The translations under genes and the position numbers were made by a program. From Paenibacillus sp. P25 (GTDB taxonomy: Bacteria; Bacillota; Bacilli; Paenibacillales; NBRC-103111): DNA of 64,000 nucleotides. The stretch's first letter is position 1, and the number at the start of each line of letters is the position of its first letter. The DNA lies in contig CP085629.1 in NCBI GenBank assembly GCA_024704175.1, positions 7,491,501 through 7,555,500 on the forward strand. Direction: 5' to 3'. Below are positions 1 through 11,565 of this stretch, piece after piece. The notes under the pieces are model-generated. The model was not told where the DNA came from, searched no databases, and worked only from the letters and a program-made list of their open reading frames with translations.

Positions 1-155
1 TCTTTATGATAATGCCAAGCCCAGGGCTCCGGACAGCCGCGACCCTCATTCTTCGCATGAATCTCCCAAACCTTCAAAAACAGCGGCGGATTCTGGTAAA
101 CGACTTTCTCTTCTCTCACCGCATCATTCGTAAGGCTTTCCATCACCGACGGCAT
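1..155 (-). CDS. AraC-family transcriptional regulator, N-terminal part (partial)
   Basis: The reading frame starts at an ATG at 155 on the minus strand and runs off the left edge, so only about 51 residues are visible. They contain the signature NPPLFLKVWEIHAKNEG followed by a Trp-His-Tyr-His-Lys stretch, which I recognise as the start of the cupin-type sensor domain found in many Paenibacillus AraC regulators. A GGGG/AGGTG-rich stretch upstream can serve as ribosome-binding site; an alternative ATG lies at 143. The DNA-binding domain is outside the window. It is divergent from the ThuA-like gene, which it may regulate. Family assignment from so short a piece is tentative. Confidence 0.5.
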   Translation of the reverse strand, partial: MPSVMESLTNDAVREEKVVYQNPPLFLKVWEIHAKNEGRGCPEPWAWHYHK

Positions 156-363
156 CGACCCCGCGCACCTCGCTTGTCTACTTGGAAAAGAAACCCTGTT
201 TTGCCAGCCGTGATTACGCTTTCGGCTCCCTTCAAGTATAGCACGAACCTGGGCAGGATGGCAGTATTGGATAAGGAGGAGGCAGGATTGAGAATATCTT
301 TTTACCGGGCAAGTCACTATACTCATAATTAAATCCGATCCCAATCCACTGGAGGAATGAACT

Positions 364-1101
364 ATGGCTGAGGCCTTAAAAGTTACCGTATGGAACGAAT
401 TTCGTCATGAGAAGGAGAGCGAGAAGGTCCGCTCCGTGTACCCGAACGGCATTCACACTGCCATCGGCGAAGGGCTGGGCGCAGACGTAGAAGTGTCCTA
501 CGCCACGCTCGACGAGCCGGAGAACGGGCTGTCTGAAGAGAAGCTGAATAACACCGATGTTCTGATCTGGTGGGGGCATAAGGCGCACGGCGATGTAGAA
601 GAAGCTACGGTGGAACGCGTGCACAAGCGCGTGCTGCAGGGCATGGGACTGATCGTGCTGCATTCCGGCCACTTCTCCAAGATCTTCAAGAAGCTGATGG
701 GCACGAGCCGCGATTTAAAATGGCGCGAAGCCGACGAGAAGGAGCGCCTCTGGGTCGTCTCCCCGGGCCATCCGATCGTGGAAGGCATCGGCGAGTACAT
801 CGATCTGCCGGCCGAAGAGATGTACGGCGAGCATTTCGACATCCCGGCGCCGGATGAGCTCATCCTGGTCAGCTGGTTCGAAGGCGGCGAAGTCTTCCGC
901 GGCGGCTGCACGTTCCACCGCGGCATGGGCAAAATCTTCTACTTCCGGCCGGGTCACGAAACGTACCCGACCTACTACAACGAGCAGGTGCGCCGGGTGA
1001 TCCGCAATGCGGTGCAGTGGGCCGCTCCGACGACCCGCGAGTACCCGAAATACGGCAATCACAAGCCGCTGGAAGAGATCAAGGCGAAGGCCCAGGTATA
1101 A
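364..1101 (+). CDS. ThuA-like domain protein (trehalose-utilisation family)
   Basis: A 245-residue protein with the ThuA-like, glutamine-amidotransferase-like fold. Visible hallmarks are the early strand KVTVWNEF, the middle stretch [14 protein letters not shown], and the late motif [17 protein letters not shown] typical of this family. The start is fixed by GGAGGAATG a few bases before the ATG. No signal peptide or membrane segment is seen, so it should be cytoplasmic. ThuA proteins sit in sugar-catabolism loci and are thought to act on disaccharide or keto-sugar derivatives, but the reaction is not settled. It appears monocistronic, followed by a hairpin terminator, with an AraC-type regulator divergent from it. 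Confidence 0.9.
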   Translation: MAEALKVTVWNEFRHEKESEKVRSVYPNGIHTAIGEGLGADVEVSYATLDEPENGLSEEKLNNTDVLIWWGHKAHGDVEEATVERVHKRVLQGMGLIVLHSGHFSKIFKKLMGTSRDLKWREADEKERLWVVSPGHPIVEGIGEYIDLPAEEMYGEHFDIPAPDELILVSWFEGGEVFRGGCTFHRGMGKIFYFRPGHETYPTYYNEQVRRVIRNAVQWAAPTTREYPKYGNHKPLEEIKAKAQV

Positions 1102-1119
1102 TCTGATCGGCACAGCGAT

Positions 1120-1168
1120 AAGGCTCGGACGGTCCCGCCCCGCAAGGCGGCCGTTCCGGGCTTTTTCG
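1120..1168 (+). terminator. Rho-independent terminator after thuA-like gene
   Basis: A GC-rich stem (GGCTCGGACGG paired with CCGTTCCGGGCT) is followed by TTTTT. The rest of 1102-1412 holds no gene I can support. Confidence 0.8.
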
Positions 1169-1412
1169 GTTGACGTTATAAGTTTTCGCGGGCTTATAGC
1201 TTCGCACGGCCCTCGATACACGCGATGGTCCATATAGGACAAGGACGGCAGCGCCGCTTGTTCCAGTCTTCATTTTCCAATAATCACCGGGGAATTTATT
1301 TTATTTTTAAGGTTAGGAAAATTGTTCCAAAGGGGTAGGAAATTTCATCCTCCTGTCGAATACATGTAAGTAGCATTTTTTTACAGCCGGCGGACAGGAG
1401 CGGAGTTTTCCA

Positions 1413-2656
1413 TTGGTTACCAACCTTTTGTGCAATCTTTTATTTTTGATCTTTCCGATTTTTTTGTACCAGTTGTTCTGGGAAGCGGGACGCCGCCGCG
1501 ATCTGAATAACAAGCCGGTTCTTCTGCTGATGTCGGCCTTATCGATGATCCTCTGTTTGCAGTTCCCGATGAAGCTGTCGCCGTGGCTTCAGCTTGATTT
1601 TCATCATATACCCCTGATCATCGGCTCGTTGTATGGCGGGTTCGGCGTGTCGGCCGTGCTGACGGCGGTGCTGCTCCTCTTCCGGTTCACGATCGGCGGG
1701 GAGGGTCTGGCCGAGCAGCTGTTCGTTCTTGCACTGCTGTATCCGGTGCTGCTCATCCTGATCCCCGCTTCTTCACCTTCGCAACGGCTCGCCGGATTCA
1801 CACCATCAATTTTCTGTCTGTGCTGACCGTCGTTTACCTGGTCGTGGGCCTGTGGCTCTTTAATCCCGACCGGGCGAGGGAGGCACTGCTGGTGGAGTCG
1901 GCCTCAGGCCTCCTGATTCAGCTTCTGAGCACCTGGATGGCGGCCTTCTTCATCGAGCTTCTGCTGCGGAACCACAAGCTTCGGGAGGAAGTGCTGCAGA
2001 TGGAGAAGCTGAAGGTCATCAGCGACCTGGCCGCCAGCGTATCGCATGAGGTGCGTAATCCGATGACGGTGTCCAAGGGCTTCCTCCAGTTGCTGCAGAA
2101 CGGCAAGCGGGACGAGCAGGAGAAGCGGTTCCTGAAGCTGGCGCTGGAGGAGCTGGAGCGGGCCGAAGCCATCATTACGGATTATTTGGCGTTCGCCAAG
2201 CCCGAGCCGGACCGGGTGGCGGGACTCGACGTCAAGGAGGAGATCGGCTACGTGACCGGGGTGCTCCAGCCTTATGCGGCCATGGCCCAGGTGGATATCG
2301 AGCTGCGCTGCGAGGAGGGCCGGAGCGTGTGGGGCGACCGCCAGAAGTTCCGGCAGTGCCTGGTTAACCTGATGAAGAACGCGATCGAGGCGATGCCGGA
2401 CGGCGGTATGCTGCACGTGGAGTCGGCGCTGGAGAGGAAGAACATCGTCATCCGCATCCAGGATACGGGGCACGGGATGACGCAGGAGGAAGTCCGCCGG
2501 CTCGGCACGCCCTACTACACGACCAAGGACAAAGGGACGGGGCTCGGTACGATGGTCGCCTTCAGCATCGTCAAGGCAATGAACGGCAAGGTGCATGTCA
2601 GCAGCGAAAAGGAAGCCGGGACGCTGTTCACGATTACGCTTCCCGCGCAGTTTTAA
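1413..2656 (+). CDS. Membrane sensor histidine kinase, sporulation KinB-like (frameshifted)
   Basis: The N-terminal about 170 residues form several hydrophobic segments resembling the 5TM receptor module of KinB-type kinases. A HisKA phosphoacceptor helix follows (SHEVRNPMTVSKGF, His near the middle), then the HATPase domain with N box (NLMKNAIEAM), G1 (DTGHGM) and G2 (GTGLG). The start is a TTG preceded by GGAGCGGAG. The frame breaks near 1768: dropping one base in CCCCGCTTC restores a continuous membrane domain ending IPAFFTFATARRIHT. Such kinases feed phosphate into the Spo0A phosphorelay. The break is probably a sequencing error, because both halves retain all family motifs. Confidence 0.85.
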
Positions 2657-2667
2657 GAGCATGGCAA

Positions 2668-2709
2668 GAAGCCCCTCCTTTCACCGGTTAAGGTGGAAGG
2701 AGGGGCTTC
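2668..2709 (+). terminator. Strong hairpin between the kinase and the convergent oxidoreductase gene
   Basis: A perfect 18-bp stem (GAAGCCCCTCCTTTCACC with its complement) around a 6-nt loop, in the gap between two convergent genes. The T-tract is weak on the plus strand. Confidence 0.75.
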
Positions 2710-2814
2710 GTTCGTGCGCCGGGCTATACGGCGGCGGCGCGTTTAGAGGAGCCGGGGCGCCGGTGCCCTGCGGCAGGTACTGGGGCGCGGCCGCCCTTGC
2801 GGAGGCTGCGCGAC

Positions 2815-3830
<1,016 letters not shown>

Positions 3831-3994
3831 TCCACATCCTTTTTATTTATATATGTAAGTGTTCCAAGTTCATCATACTAAACATTTACGATAATTGTAA
3901 ACTAATCCGCCCCCTATACAAGGATAAGTGCTTTCTCAAGGAGGATGCGAAAACCATAAGCCGCTTAAACTTACACATCCTTACGAACCAAGGA

Positions 3995-4030
3995 AAAACC
4001 GGACGTTCCTTACGGAATCATCCGGTTTTA
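3995..4030 (-). terminator. Terminator of the VrrA/YqfQ-like gene
   Basis: AAAACCGGA and TCCGGTTTT pair around a 17-nt loop, just past the stop codon of the minus-strand gene. The T-run follows on the minus strand. Confidence 0.75.
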
Positions 4031-4052
4031 GAGTACCCCGCCCCCAGTCGGG

Positions 4053-4611
4053 TTATTTGCGGGTGCGCCGTTTGCCCTGAACCGTGCTCTTGCGGCGCTT
4101 TCTTCTTCTGCGGCGTACGGGAGCGAGACCGTCTCCGTCCGAGCTGTCTGTCTTCCTCTTGGCAAAGGAATTCATCAGCGGCTTCAGCATGGGCGCGACC
4201 TGCGAGACGCTCTGTACCACCTGCTGCACCTTGCCAAAGGTGCTTACGATCCCTTCGATCCCGCCGAGGCGGTCCACAATCGTCTTCAGCTGGCCGATGT
4301 TGAAGCCGGCGCCGCCGGCCGCTCCGGCTCCGGCGCCGCCGAATAGGTCAGCCGCTCCACCGCCGCCGCCTCCGAACAGCGAGCCGAGCCCGCCGCCGGT
4401 CTGCGGCTGGGCAAACGACTGCACCGCCGGCGGGAACTGCGTCCCTCCGGCACCAAGACCGGGATATCCCCCTGTAAAAGAATTCAGGTCGCCGAATTCG
4501 GCTCCCCGGCCGGCGTTATGCTGCGCGTCTGCGCCGGGACGACGTAGGTTTGCGGGCGCGTTTGATACGGTACGCCCCGATTGCCAATCACTGGCTTCTG
4601 GTAACTCATTC
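4053..4611 (-). CDS. VrrA/YqfQ-like low-complexity protein (frameshifted)
   Basis: The protein has a Gly/Ala-rich middle, a helical stretch (NIGQLKTIVDRLGGIEGIV followed by TFGKVQQVVQSVSQVAP) and a very basic Arg/Lys-rich tail. This layout resembles the VrrA/YqfQ proteins of Bacillota, whose function is unknown. The open frame from 4424 lacks a natural N-terminus. A start reading MSYQKPVIGNRGVPYQ lies at 4611 in a neighbouring frame and joins after one indel near 4530. The basic tail may bind nucleic acid or cell-surface polymers. I infer a single gene; the family call is moderate. Confidence 0.6.
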
Positions 4612-4945
4612 TTGTCACAACCCTTTTTATTCAGAATAGGATCGCATGGGATCCGGCTCTTAACTCAAGCGAACATGCGGGCATTTGTCGGCAGTCGTTT
4701 ACCTAGTTATACTGTATGTGCTGGGCATTTGATCGGATTGGACTCCTGTCACGGGTACCCGTGGATTTTGCCCATGGGCCGGGCGGGCCGCGGTGAAGAG
4801 ACTTTGGGATAGGGCATGGTTTAGTCCGCTACCGCATAAATATTGTAAAGTTTTGCAACTCTAAAGGAAGGAATCCAGGACCCCTGTGTCGAATACAACA
4901 TAGGTATCGGTTAATGAAGCAGATCATCAAGGGGTTGAACCAATC

Positions 4946-5236
4946 ATGCAATTAAAGAAACTTAACGATAAGGCGATCGACCAGCTGTTCGAGGCGATCC
5001 TGACTCTGAAGGATATTGAAGAATGCTACGTTTTTTTCGATGACCTGTGCACGGTGAACGAGATTCAGTCGCTGTCCCAGCGGCTCGAGGTGGCGCGGAT
5101 GCTGCGCAAGGGCAACACGTACAACCAGATCGAGGCGGAGACCGGCGCGAGCACGGCGACCATCTCCCGGGTGAAGCGGTGCCTGAACTACGGCAATGAC
5201 GGGTACAAAATGGCACTGGAGCGCCTCGACCGGTAA
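4946..5236 (+). CDS. yerC: YerC/YecD-family TrpR-like DNA-binding protein
   Basis: A 96-residue cytoplasmic protein of the TrpR/YerC family. The helix-turn-helix is visible as LRKGNTYNQIEAETGASTATISRVKRCL, preceded by the family's conserved CTVNEIQSLSQRLEVA. Length and sequence match Bacillus YerC closely. It is encoded alone on the plus strand, upstream of the chelatase and DagK genes, the same neighbourhood as yerC/yerQ/yefA in Bacillus. The regulatory target cannot be read from the sequence. Confidence 0.93.
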   Translation: MQLKKLNDKAIDQLFEAILTLKDIEECYVFFDDLCTVNEIQSLSQRLEVARMLRKGNTYNQIEAETGASTATISRVKRCLNYGNDGYKMALERLDR

Positions 5237-5439
5237 AACGTTAATTTGCATGTCTGAAATCCATAATGAACTAGTTCCGATAAATCCTTCTCTTCCATCT
5301 AGGTTGAGCGGGATTTTTCATGTTATAATGAATAGATGAAACCATGGATGCAGCCTTAAGCGGCTGTCGGATGGATAGACCACGAGCGGAAGAGCGGCGC
5401 TGGGAACGAATGCGCTTCAACAGGACAGGGGGATAGGGA

Positions 5440-6244
5440 GTGGTAAAATACGGCATATTAGTCATTAGCCACGGTTCGCGGAGCGAAGATTGGGTGCGGC
5501 TCGTGGACGAAGCGGTCGCTGCGGTGCGGCGGCCGGCGGATGTGCCGGTATTCTCCTCCTTCCTCGAGATTGTCGAAGGCCGGCTGATCCAGGACGGGAT
5601 CGATTGGCTCGAAGCCCGCGGGGTGACGGATATCATCGTCGTGCCGCTGTTCGTTTCCTCGGGCAGCACGCACATCGACGAGATCAGCTACGCGCTCGGC
5701 GTGAAGCCGGAGCCGCAGTCGCCGACGGACATGGAGCCTTTTGCGATCCGCGCACGGATTCATTTTACATCGCCGGTCGACGACGATCCGGTCATTGCGG
5801 ACATTCTGTATTCCAAGATCAAGGCGCTGTCGGAGGACCCGGCCCGGGAGATCGTGCTGCTGATCGGCCACGGAAGCAAGGAAGACGGCTTCCATGAGCT
5901 CTGGCGGCAGGGACTCGAGCGGCTGGCGGAGCGGGTGAAGGACCTCGGCGGCTTCGCCGGAGCGGACGGGGCGATGCTGCTGCCTGACGAGGCGGCGGCC
6001 GTCATGGACCGTCTGCAGCGGGAGAAGCCGGACCATGCGGTGCTGGTCGCTCCGCTGTTCCTGAGCGAGGGGTATTTTACAAGCGAGGTTATTCCCGAAC
6101 GGCTTCGGGGTTACATATACCGCTACAGCGGCGAAGCGTCTGCTGCCGCATCCCGGCATCGCCCGATGGATGGAGCGGCAGATACAGCCATGGCTCCGGG
6201 AGCTTGAAACCGGAATCATTCATTATCAGGATACGGACGGGTGA
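5440..6244 (+). CDS. Sirohydrochlorin chelatase, CbiX/SirB family (C-terminal frameshift)
   Basis: A two-lobed CbiX/SirB-type chelatase that inserts Fe2+ or Co2+ into sirohydrochlorin for siroheme or cobalamin synthesis in the cytoplasm. The metal-site histidines lie in VISHGSRSEDW near the N-terminus and LIGHGSKEDGF in the second lobe; LFLSEGYFT precedes the C-terminal strand. After YSGEA near 6139 an extra base shifts the frame; without it the protein ends LLPHPGIARWM through ETGIIHYQDTDG with the stop at 6242-6244. A TATAAT sequence about 100 bp upstream may be its -10 element. Iron versus cobalt specificity cannot be told. Confidence 0.88.
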
Positions 6245-6252
6245 GAAACACA

Positions 6253-7247
6253 ATGGCAGAACGGGCCAAGAGGGCAAGACTGATCTACAATCCGACCTCC
6301 GGCAGGGAGGAAATGAAGCGGCGGTCGCCGGACATCCTGCAGCGCCTGGAGCGCGGCGGGATCGAGACGAGCACGCACGCAACCATCGGCGAAGGCGACG
6401 CGACCCTGGCCGCGGCCGAGGCGGTCGCCCGCGGCTTCGACATCATCATCGCGGCCGGCGGTGACGGCACGCTGTACGAGGTCGTCAACGGCATGGCGGA
6501 GAAGGAGCACCGTCCGCCGCTCGGTATCATCCCGCTCGGGACGACCAACGACTTCGCCCGCGCGCTGAACATCCCGCGCCACTGGGAAGGCGCCGTCGAC
6601 GTCATCCTGCAGCAGCATACGCGCGTGATCGACGTGGGCAAGATGAATCAGCGCTATTTTATCAACATTGCAGGCGGGGGTCCCTCACGGAGCTGACCTA
6701 CGAGGTCCCCAGCAAGCTGAAGACGATGATCGGCCAGATGGCCTACTATATGAAAGGGCTCGAGAAACTGCCGCGGCCGCGCCCGATCGAGCTGTACATC
6801 CAGACGGAGCAGGGGGACCTGCACGAGGAAGTCATGCTGTTCCTCATCTCCAACAGCAACTCTGTCGGCGGCTTCGAGCGGCTCGCCCCCGACGCCTCGC
6901 TCAGCGACGGCCTGTTCGACGTCTTGATTCTGAAGAAGTGCAACCTCGCGGAATTCATCCGCGTCGTCTCCCTGGCGCTGCGCGGCGAGCATATGAATGA
7001 CCCGAACATCATTTACATGAAGAGGCGGTCGATCCAGGTCACTTCCCCGGACTACGTGCAGATCAACCTCGACGGCGAATTCGGCGGCACGCTGCCCTGC
7101 CTGTTCACCAACCTGCCGCAGCATCTGCAGATCTTCGTGGACGAAACCGGCCAGTCGACCTACAAGACGCCGGCGATCAACCTGATGAAGTCGCCTTGGA
7201 AAAACAAAATCGGAGTGGAAGACAACCATGAGTCAGACGAGCAGTAA
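6253..7247 (+). CDS. dagK: Diacylglycerol kinase DagK/YerQ family (frameshifted)
   Basis: A soluble lipid kinase that phosphorylates diacylglycerol to phosphatidate, recycling lipid released during lipoteichoic acid synthesis. Visible are RLIYNPTSG at the N-terminus, the catalytic-loop motif AAGGDGTLYEVVNGM, the nucleotide-site GIIPLGTTNDFARAL, and LNLDGE-like INLDGEFGG near the C-terminus. The ATG at 6253 lies 8 bases after the preceding stop. The frame breaks at the G5 run 6676-6680; adding one base there restores the family's AGGG-LTELTYEVPSKLK continuity. It sits between the chelatase and the rRNA methyltransferase genes in one likely operon. Confidence 0.92.
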
Positions 7248-8788
7248 GCGAAGCGGCAAGCGCCGCTCCCCGGGCGGAGCAGCAGCTGGCCGGCGGCCGG
7301 ACGGCGGATCTCAGCGGACTGCCGGTCGCGAAGAACGAAGAATACATCGCCGATATCGTCGGTATCGGCCACGAAGGCGAAGGGGTAGGCCGGGTGAACG
7401 GCTTTACCCTTTTTGTTCAGGGCGCCCTGCCGGGCGAGAAGGCCCGCGTCAAGGTGCTCAAGGTCAAGAAGCAGTACGGCTACGCCAAGCTGCTCGAGAT
7501 CGTAGAGGCAAGTCCGGACCGCGTAGCGGCGCCATGCCCGATCTATCAGCAATGCGGCGGTTGCCAGCTGCAGCACATGAGCTATGACGCGCAGCTTCGC
7601 TGGAAGCGGCGACTCGTGGTGGACAGCCTGGAGCGGATCGGCAAGCTGAAGGTGCGGGAAGCAGCGGAGATCGGTCCGGTCGCGGATGGCCAGGAGCAAC
7701 TGTCTGGTTCAGGTGATGTCCGTTCGGGTGAGGCTCAGGCGGAAGCAGGAATTGAAGTGTTGCCTACGCTCGGCATGAGCGGGCCTTGGCGCTACCGCAA
7801 CAAGTCGCAGGTGCCCGTTGGCGTCGATCTGGAAGGCGGCCTCGTCGCCGGCTTCTATGCCCAGGGGAGCCACCGCATCATCGACATGGACGAGTGCCTC
7901 ATCCAGCAGGAGAACAACGACGCCGTCGTAGCCGCCGTCAAGCGCGTGGCGCGGGAGCTCGGCATCCGCCCTTACCGCGAGGAATCGCACACAGGCCTGC
8001 TCCGCCACGTCGTCGCGCGGTACGGCTTCAACACGGGCGAGATCATGGTCGTGCTCGTGACGAACGGGGCGTCCATCCCGCATGCGGATGAGCTCGTGGG
8101 CCTGATCCGCGAAGCCGTCCCCGGTGTACGCAGCATCTGCCAGAATATCAACCGCGAGCGGACGAATGTGATCTTCGGCGACGAGACGCGGGTCCTCTGG
8201 GGCAGCGATGTGATCTACGACACCATCGGAGACATCCGCTTCGCCATCTCGGCCCGCTCGTTCTACCAGGTCAACCCGGTCCAGACCGAGGTGCTGTACC
8301 GGACTGCGCTGGACTTCGCCGGACTGAACGGCGAAGAGACCGTGATCGATGCCTACTGCGGCATCGGAACGATATCTTTGTTCTTGGCCCAGCGCGCAGG
8401 CCAAGTCTACGGCGTCGAGATCGTCCCCGAAGCGGTGGACGATGCCCGGCGCAATGCACTGCTGAACGGCATCCGCAACGTCCAATTCGAGACCGGCGCG
8501 GCGGAGGTGGTCATCCCCGCCTGGCGTCGTCAGGGCATCGCCCCCGACGTCATCGTCATCGACCCGCCGCGCAAGGGTCGCGACACCGCGTCGCTGGAGA
8601 CGATCCTCGCCATGCGCCCCGCGCGCGTGGTCTACGTCTCGTGTAACCCGTCGACGCTGGCCCGTGATCTGCGCGTGCTCGAGGATGGCGGCTACCGCAT
8701 CCTGAAGGTGCAGCCGGTGGATATGTTTCCGCATACCGTTCACGTAGAATCGGTGGCTTTGTTGGTGAGGAATGGTACAGAAGGCTGA
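7228..8788 (+). CDS. rlmCD: 23S rRNA (uracil-C5)-methyltransferase RlmCD, TrmA/RumA family (frameshifted)
   Basis: An SAM-dependent enzyme making m5U in 23S rRNA. In order: an N-terminal TRAM domain (EYIADIVGIGHEGEGVGR), the Fe-S cluster cysteines in CPIYQQCGGCQLQH, the methyltransferase domain with DAYCGIGTISLFLA, and the catalytic Cys in VSCNPSTLARDL after DPPRKG. The start at 7228 overlaps the end of dagK. Reading needs one indel at the CCCCGGG run 7268-7274 to connect MSQTSSKRSGKRRSP with the TRAM domain. An insertion of roughly 30 residues follows the Fe-S region. This is the last clearly core gene before the base composition drops. Confidence 0.93.
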
Positions 8789-9228
8789 GATTGCAGTGAT
8801 GGAGCGGGTTTGGTGAGTAGTACAGATAGAAAAATAAATGAATATAGAAGAGTGATTTAAGTAGAGTCAACTGATTATGACGAATTCGATAGGTTAGTTT
8901 TAATACATTTGACACTAATTCCACTTGATGTAGGAAAGGTACACCCGATCAATAAGTATGGAGGCTGTGCCTTTTTCTTGTATTATTAAACCATCACGAT
9001 GAACAGGCAAGCCAATTACAACAACCGCAATAAATCATAAATAGATCATTAAATTTTCCTTAGTAGATGAGAAGTCAATCTTGACTACTTCCTGACAATG
9101 GAAGAAATGTGTTTGACCCTTAGGATGTTTAATATTTACTGCTTGAAATTATTTTTGAATTTTCCGACGCTGATATCGCCGATTGCTTCAAATACAACAT
9201 GAAGTTCAAGTAATAGGGGGAACTTATT
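8789..9228 (+). other. Gene-free stretch at the left edge of the AT-rich island
   Basis: GC-rich DNA gives way to AT-rich DNA at about 8.8-8.9 kb. I see no ORF with a ribosome-binding site, no integrase, and no repeat matching the right-hand end of the island. The composition break itself is the only feature. Confidence 0.5.
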
Positions 9229-10854
9229 TTGTCAATGGAACCATTATTGCATCCAGAAAATTATACTATCGAAAAATGTAGTATTGACTTATTACACTAT
9301 CTTAGGCAGTTTAAAATAGAAGATGTATTTCGACTTATTGGTTACTCCTACATACGCTTAAACCATGAAGCGCCTAACTCTAGTGGATATAAGATTTCAC
9401 CTAAATTAATGATTAACTTACCGTTCATGTATGCTGAAAACGCATATAATGGAATGGATAAGATTAGTGACTATGACTCTTCTTTTAACCATTTAGTAGA
9501 TCTGTTAGAAGACCTTTATTACTGTCACTACAACGAGGCAACTACAGGAGCAAATAAAAATCACTTGCATGAAGACATAGCTTCAAATATGTATATGAAT
9601 TTTCACTTCAACTTCCCTGATATTTCTATAAGACAATACTTGGATTTTTTCTATAAACACGTTGATATACTAGAACACCATTTTAATATGGTTGAATTAT
9701 CCGGAGATCAGCTTATCAAGGGCTTCTTAATAGTGTTGAATTACGAAAGGGCATGTAAAAAATCTTTATTACTAAGGATGCAAAAAAAATGGCAAGAAAT
9801 AAGAAATAGCCATTGTTTTGTTGATATTGATGCACCAACGAGCAATAAGGTACGGACACATTTTACTTCAGATTGCATTCGTATGTTATTAAATAAATTC
9901 GGCATTCCTGCAGACACGTTTATTGATGCTATGTTCTTTAAAGTGCAGCATCAAGATGTAATTTCCTTTGAGTATCCAACAAATATATATAAGAAGTACA
10001 GACGTTATTTGGGGATAAAATATGATGAGTCGATCTTACTACCACGAAATCATTATATTTTAGATCGTTTGTTTAATATTATTGAGGACAGTGAATTATA
10101 TATAGATAAAAGAAAAGGTGATTACCTAGAAAATAGAGCTTACGAAATTATTTGTAAATTTTTTGGGAAAGAGAACGTTTATAAAAATTTATTTGATGAG
10201 AACGGAGATGACCAAGATATAATAGTTTTATATAACGGATATCTTCTATCCATTGAATGTAAAGCAACTAAATTAAAGGAACCTTTTATTAACAAAGAGA
10301 AATCAGAAACAAGATTACAGCGAAACTTTAAGCCTTCATTGCAAAAGGCCTATGAACAGTCTGAAAGAATTGCTGTACACATGAATAAGGGTACTGCAAA
10401 GTTTTACAATTCTAGTAATAGAGAAAAAAGAGAACTAGTTATAGACTTAGCAACAATCAACATTACTTCAATTAGAAGCGTAGCCGTAACCCTAACTCCA
10501 TACCTAAATCTTGGTACAGATATTCATTTAATGCTAAAAAAAGAAGGTGTACTAAAGAAACCTTGGGCAATTGATATATTTTCTTTAGAACAGATACTAT
10601 TAAAATGCATGCACAATTATAATATCGATTTTTTTATGGGGTTTCTTGAAAATCGATTGGAGTTATATGGTTCAGTCTTTTCGGTATCAGGTGATGAATT
10701 AAGTCATTTTGGAAATTACATTAGATATCGGGAGCTATTTAACCAGCGTATAGACGGAGTTACTACTCATTTAGGACCTGGATACAGGAGTTTTGCCAAC
10801 GACTATGTAGATTTAGACAATTATATGGTTTTTCGTGATTACTTGGGTATTTAA
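9229..10854 (+). CDS. PD-(D/E)XK nuclease-fold protein, putative restriction-type effector
   Basis: A 541-residue AT-rich gene beginning at TTG (or the ATG two codons later) after GGGGGAACTT. No known family is recognised over the first 280 residues, which look alpha-helical. At about residues 300-350 there is a PD-(D/E)XK pattern: YLENRAYEIICKFFG, then an Asp in GDDQDIIVLYNG, and LLSIECKATK with the E-x-K catalytic pair (about E343 and K345). This suggests a DNA nuclease with an N-terminal recognition or regulatory region. It stands alone, 700 bp before methyltransferase 1, and could be its cognate nuclease or an independent solitary effector. Confidence 0.7.
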   Translation: MSMEPLLHPENYTIEKCSIDLLHYLRQFKIEDVFRLIGYSYIRLNHEAPNSSGYKISPKLMINLPFMYAENAYNGMDKISDYDSSFNHLVDLLEDLYYCHYNEATTGANKNHLHEDIASNMYMNFHFNFPDISIRQYLDFFYKHVDILEHHFNMVELSGDQLIKGFLIVLNYERACKKSLLLRMQKKWQEIRNSHCFVDIDAPTSNKVRTHFTSDCIRMLLNKFGIPADTFIDAMFFKVQHQDVISFEYPTNIYKKYRRYLGIKYDESILLPRNHYILDRLFNIIEDSELYIDKRKGDYLENRAYEIICKFFGKENVYKNLFDENGDDQDIIVLYNGYLLSIECKATKLKEPFINKEKSETRLQRNFKPSLQKAYEQSERIAVHMNKGTAKFYNSSNREKRELVIDLATINITSIRSVAVTLTPYLNLGTDIHLMLKKEGVLKKPWAIDIFSLEQILLKCMHNYNIDFFMGFLENRLELYGSVFSVSGDELSHFGNYIRYRELFNQRIDGVTTHLGPGYRSFANDYVDLDNYMVFRDYLGI

Positions 10855-11565
10855 AGCAAGTAATTATATCTATTTAAGATAGTTGTTGTGAAGTATTGAC
10901 TTGTACTAACGTACGCAGGTTCCTATCGATTGATTGAACTCTTTTTAAAAAGTTTCTGGCATCCACAGGCACAATATATTTATCCAAGTACTGTTTGTAA
11001 CCTCTCGTTCAGATCAACTCCTATAATTAAAATGCTTAAGATGGCTTAAATGAAGAGTTTCACATATCACCTGTATCCGGTACTTAAACTGTTGAGAAAA
11101 CGTCAACAGTTTATTTTTAGTCCAGTTTCTTTATTTAATACATCGCGTTAATGCCATATAAATTAATTGATTAAATATTACTAATCCAAAGAAAATGTAT
11201 TGGTAATAGGACTAACCGCAACAAAAGAGGAGAAGACTCTGCTGAAGTAAAGTTTCTACTTTAGTCTTAGGATCTAGCGTCTATACAATTGTTTTTTGTG
11301 GTAGCGTTAATTATAACCTTATTTTAATTGCTAAAGTAAGTGTGCAAAATAGACCCAAAGGTTATCTCAACTAACTCAAAAATGTGATGTGAAAAAGTTA
11401 AGGACCCCCATAGGTTATTTCAAGTCACCGAAATATCATTCTCAAATGGATTTTATACGACAAAAAAGGTTATTTTCAAGGGACCTTTGTCTACAGACGA
11501 ACTTGAAGGAGACAGTCATTTTTCGTCGAATTATATACAGAAAAACATCATATAATTGATATTCT
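10855..11565 (+). other. 711-bp AT-rich intergenic region
   Basis: Apart from a terminator hairpin at 11086-11118, I see no convincing ORF or RNA. No controller-protein gene, which some restriction systems carry, is visible here. The last 100 bp presumably hold the promoter of methyltransferase 1. Confidence 0.5.
11086..11118 (+). terminator. Hairpin terminator
   Basis: AAACTGTTGA and TCAACAGTTT form a perfect 10-bp stem with a 7-nt loop, followed by ATTTTTAG. It lies 230 bp after the nuclease gene. Confidence 0.8.

Noticed and set aside
2724-2814. Extended C-terminus of the NamA frame
   Set aside because: The extension is Arg/Pro-rich out-of-frame sequence; the true C-terminus (HYRRGW) is in the neighbouring frame ending at 2815.
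7709-8743. Long open frame on the minus strand opposite rlmCD (344 codons)
   Set aside because: It is the antisense shadow of a GC-rich gene; no ribosome-binding site and no family resemblance, while the plus strand has all RlmCD motifs.
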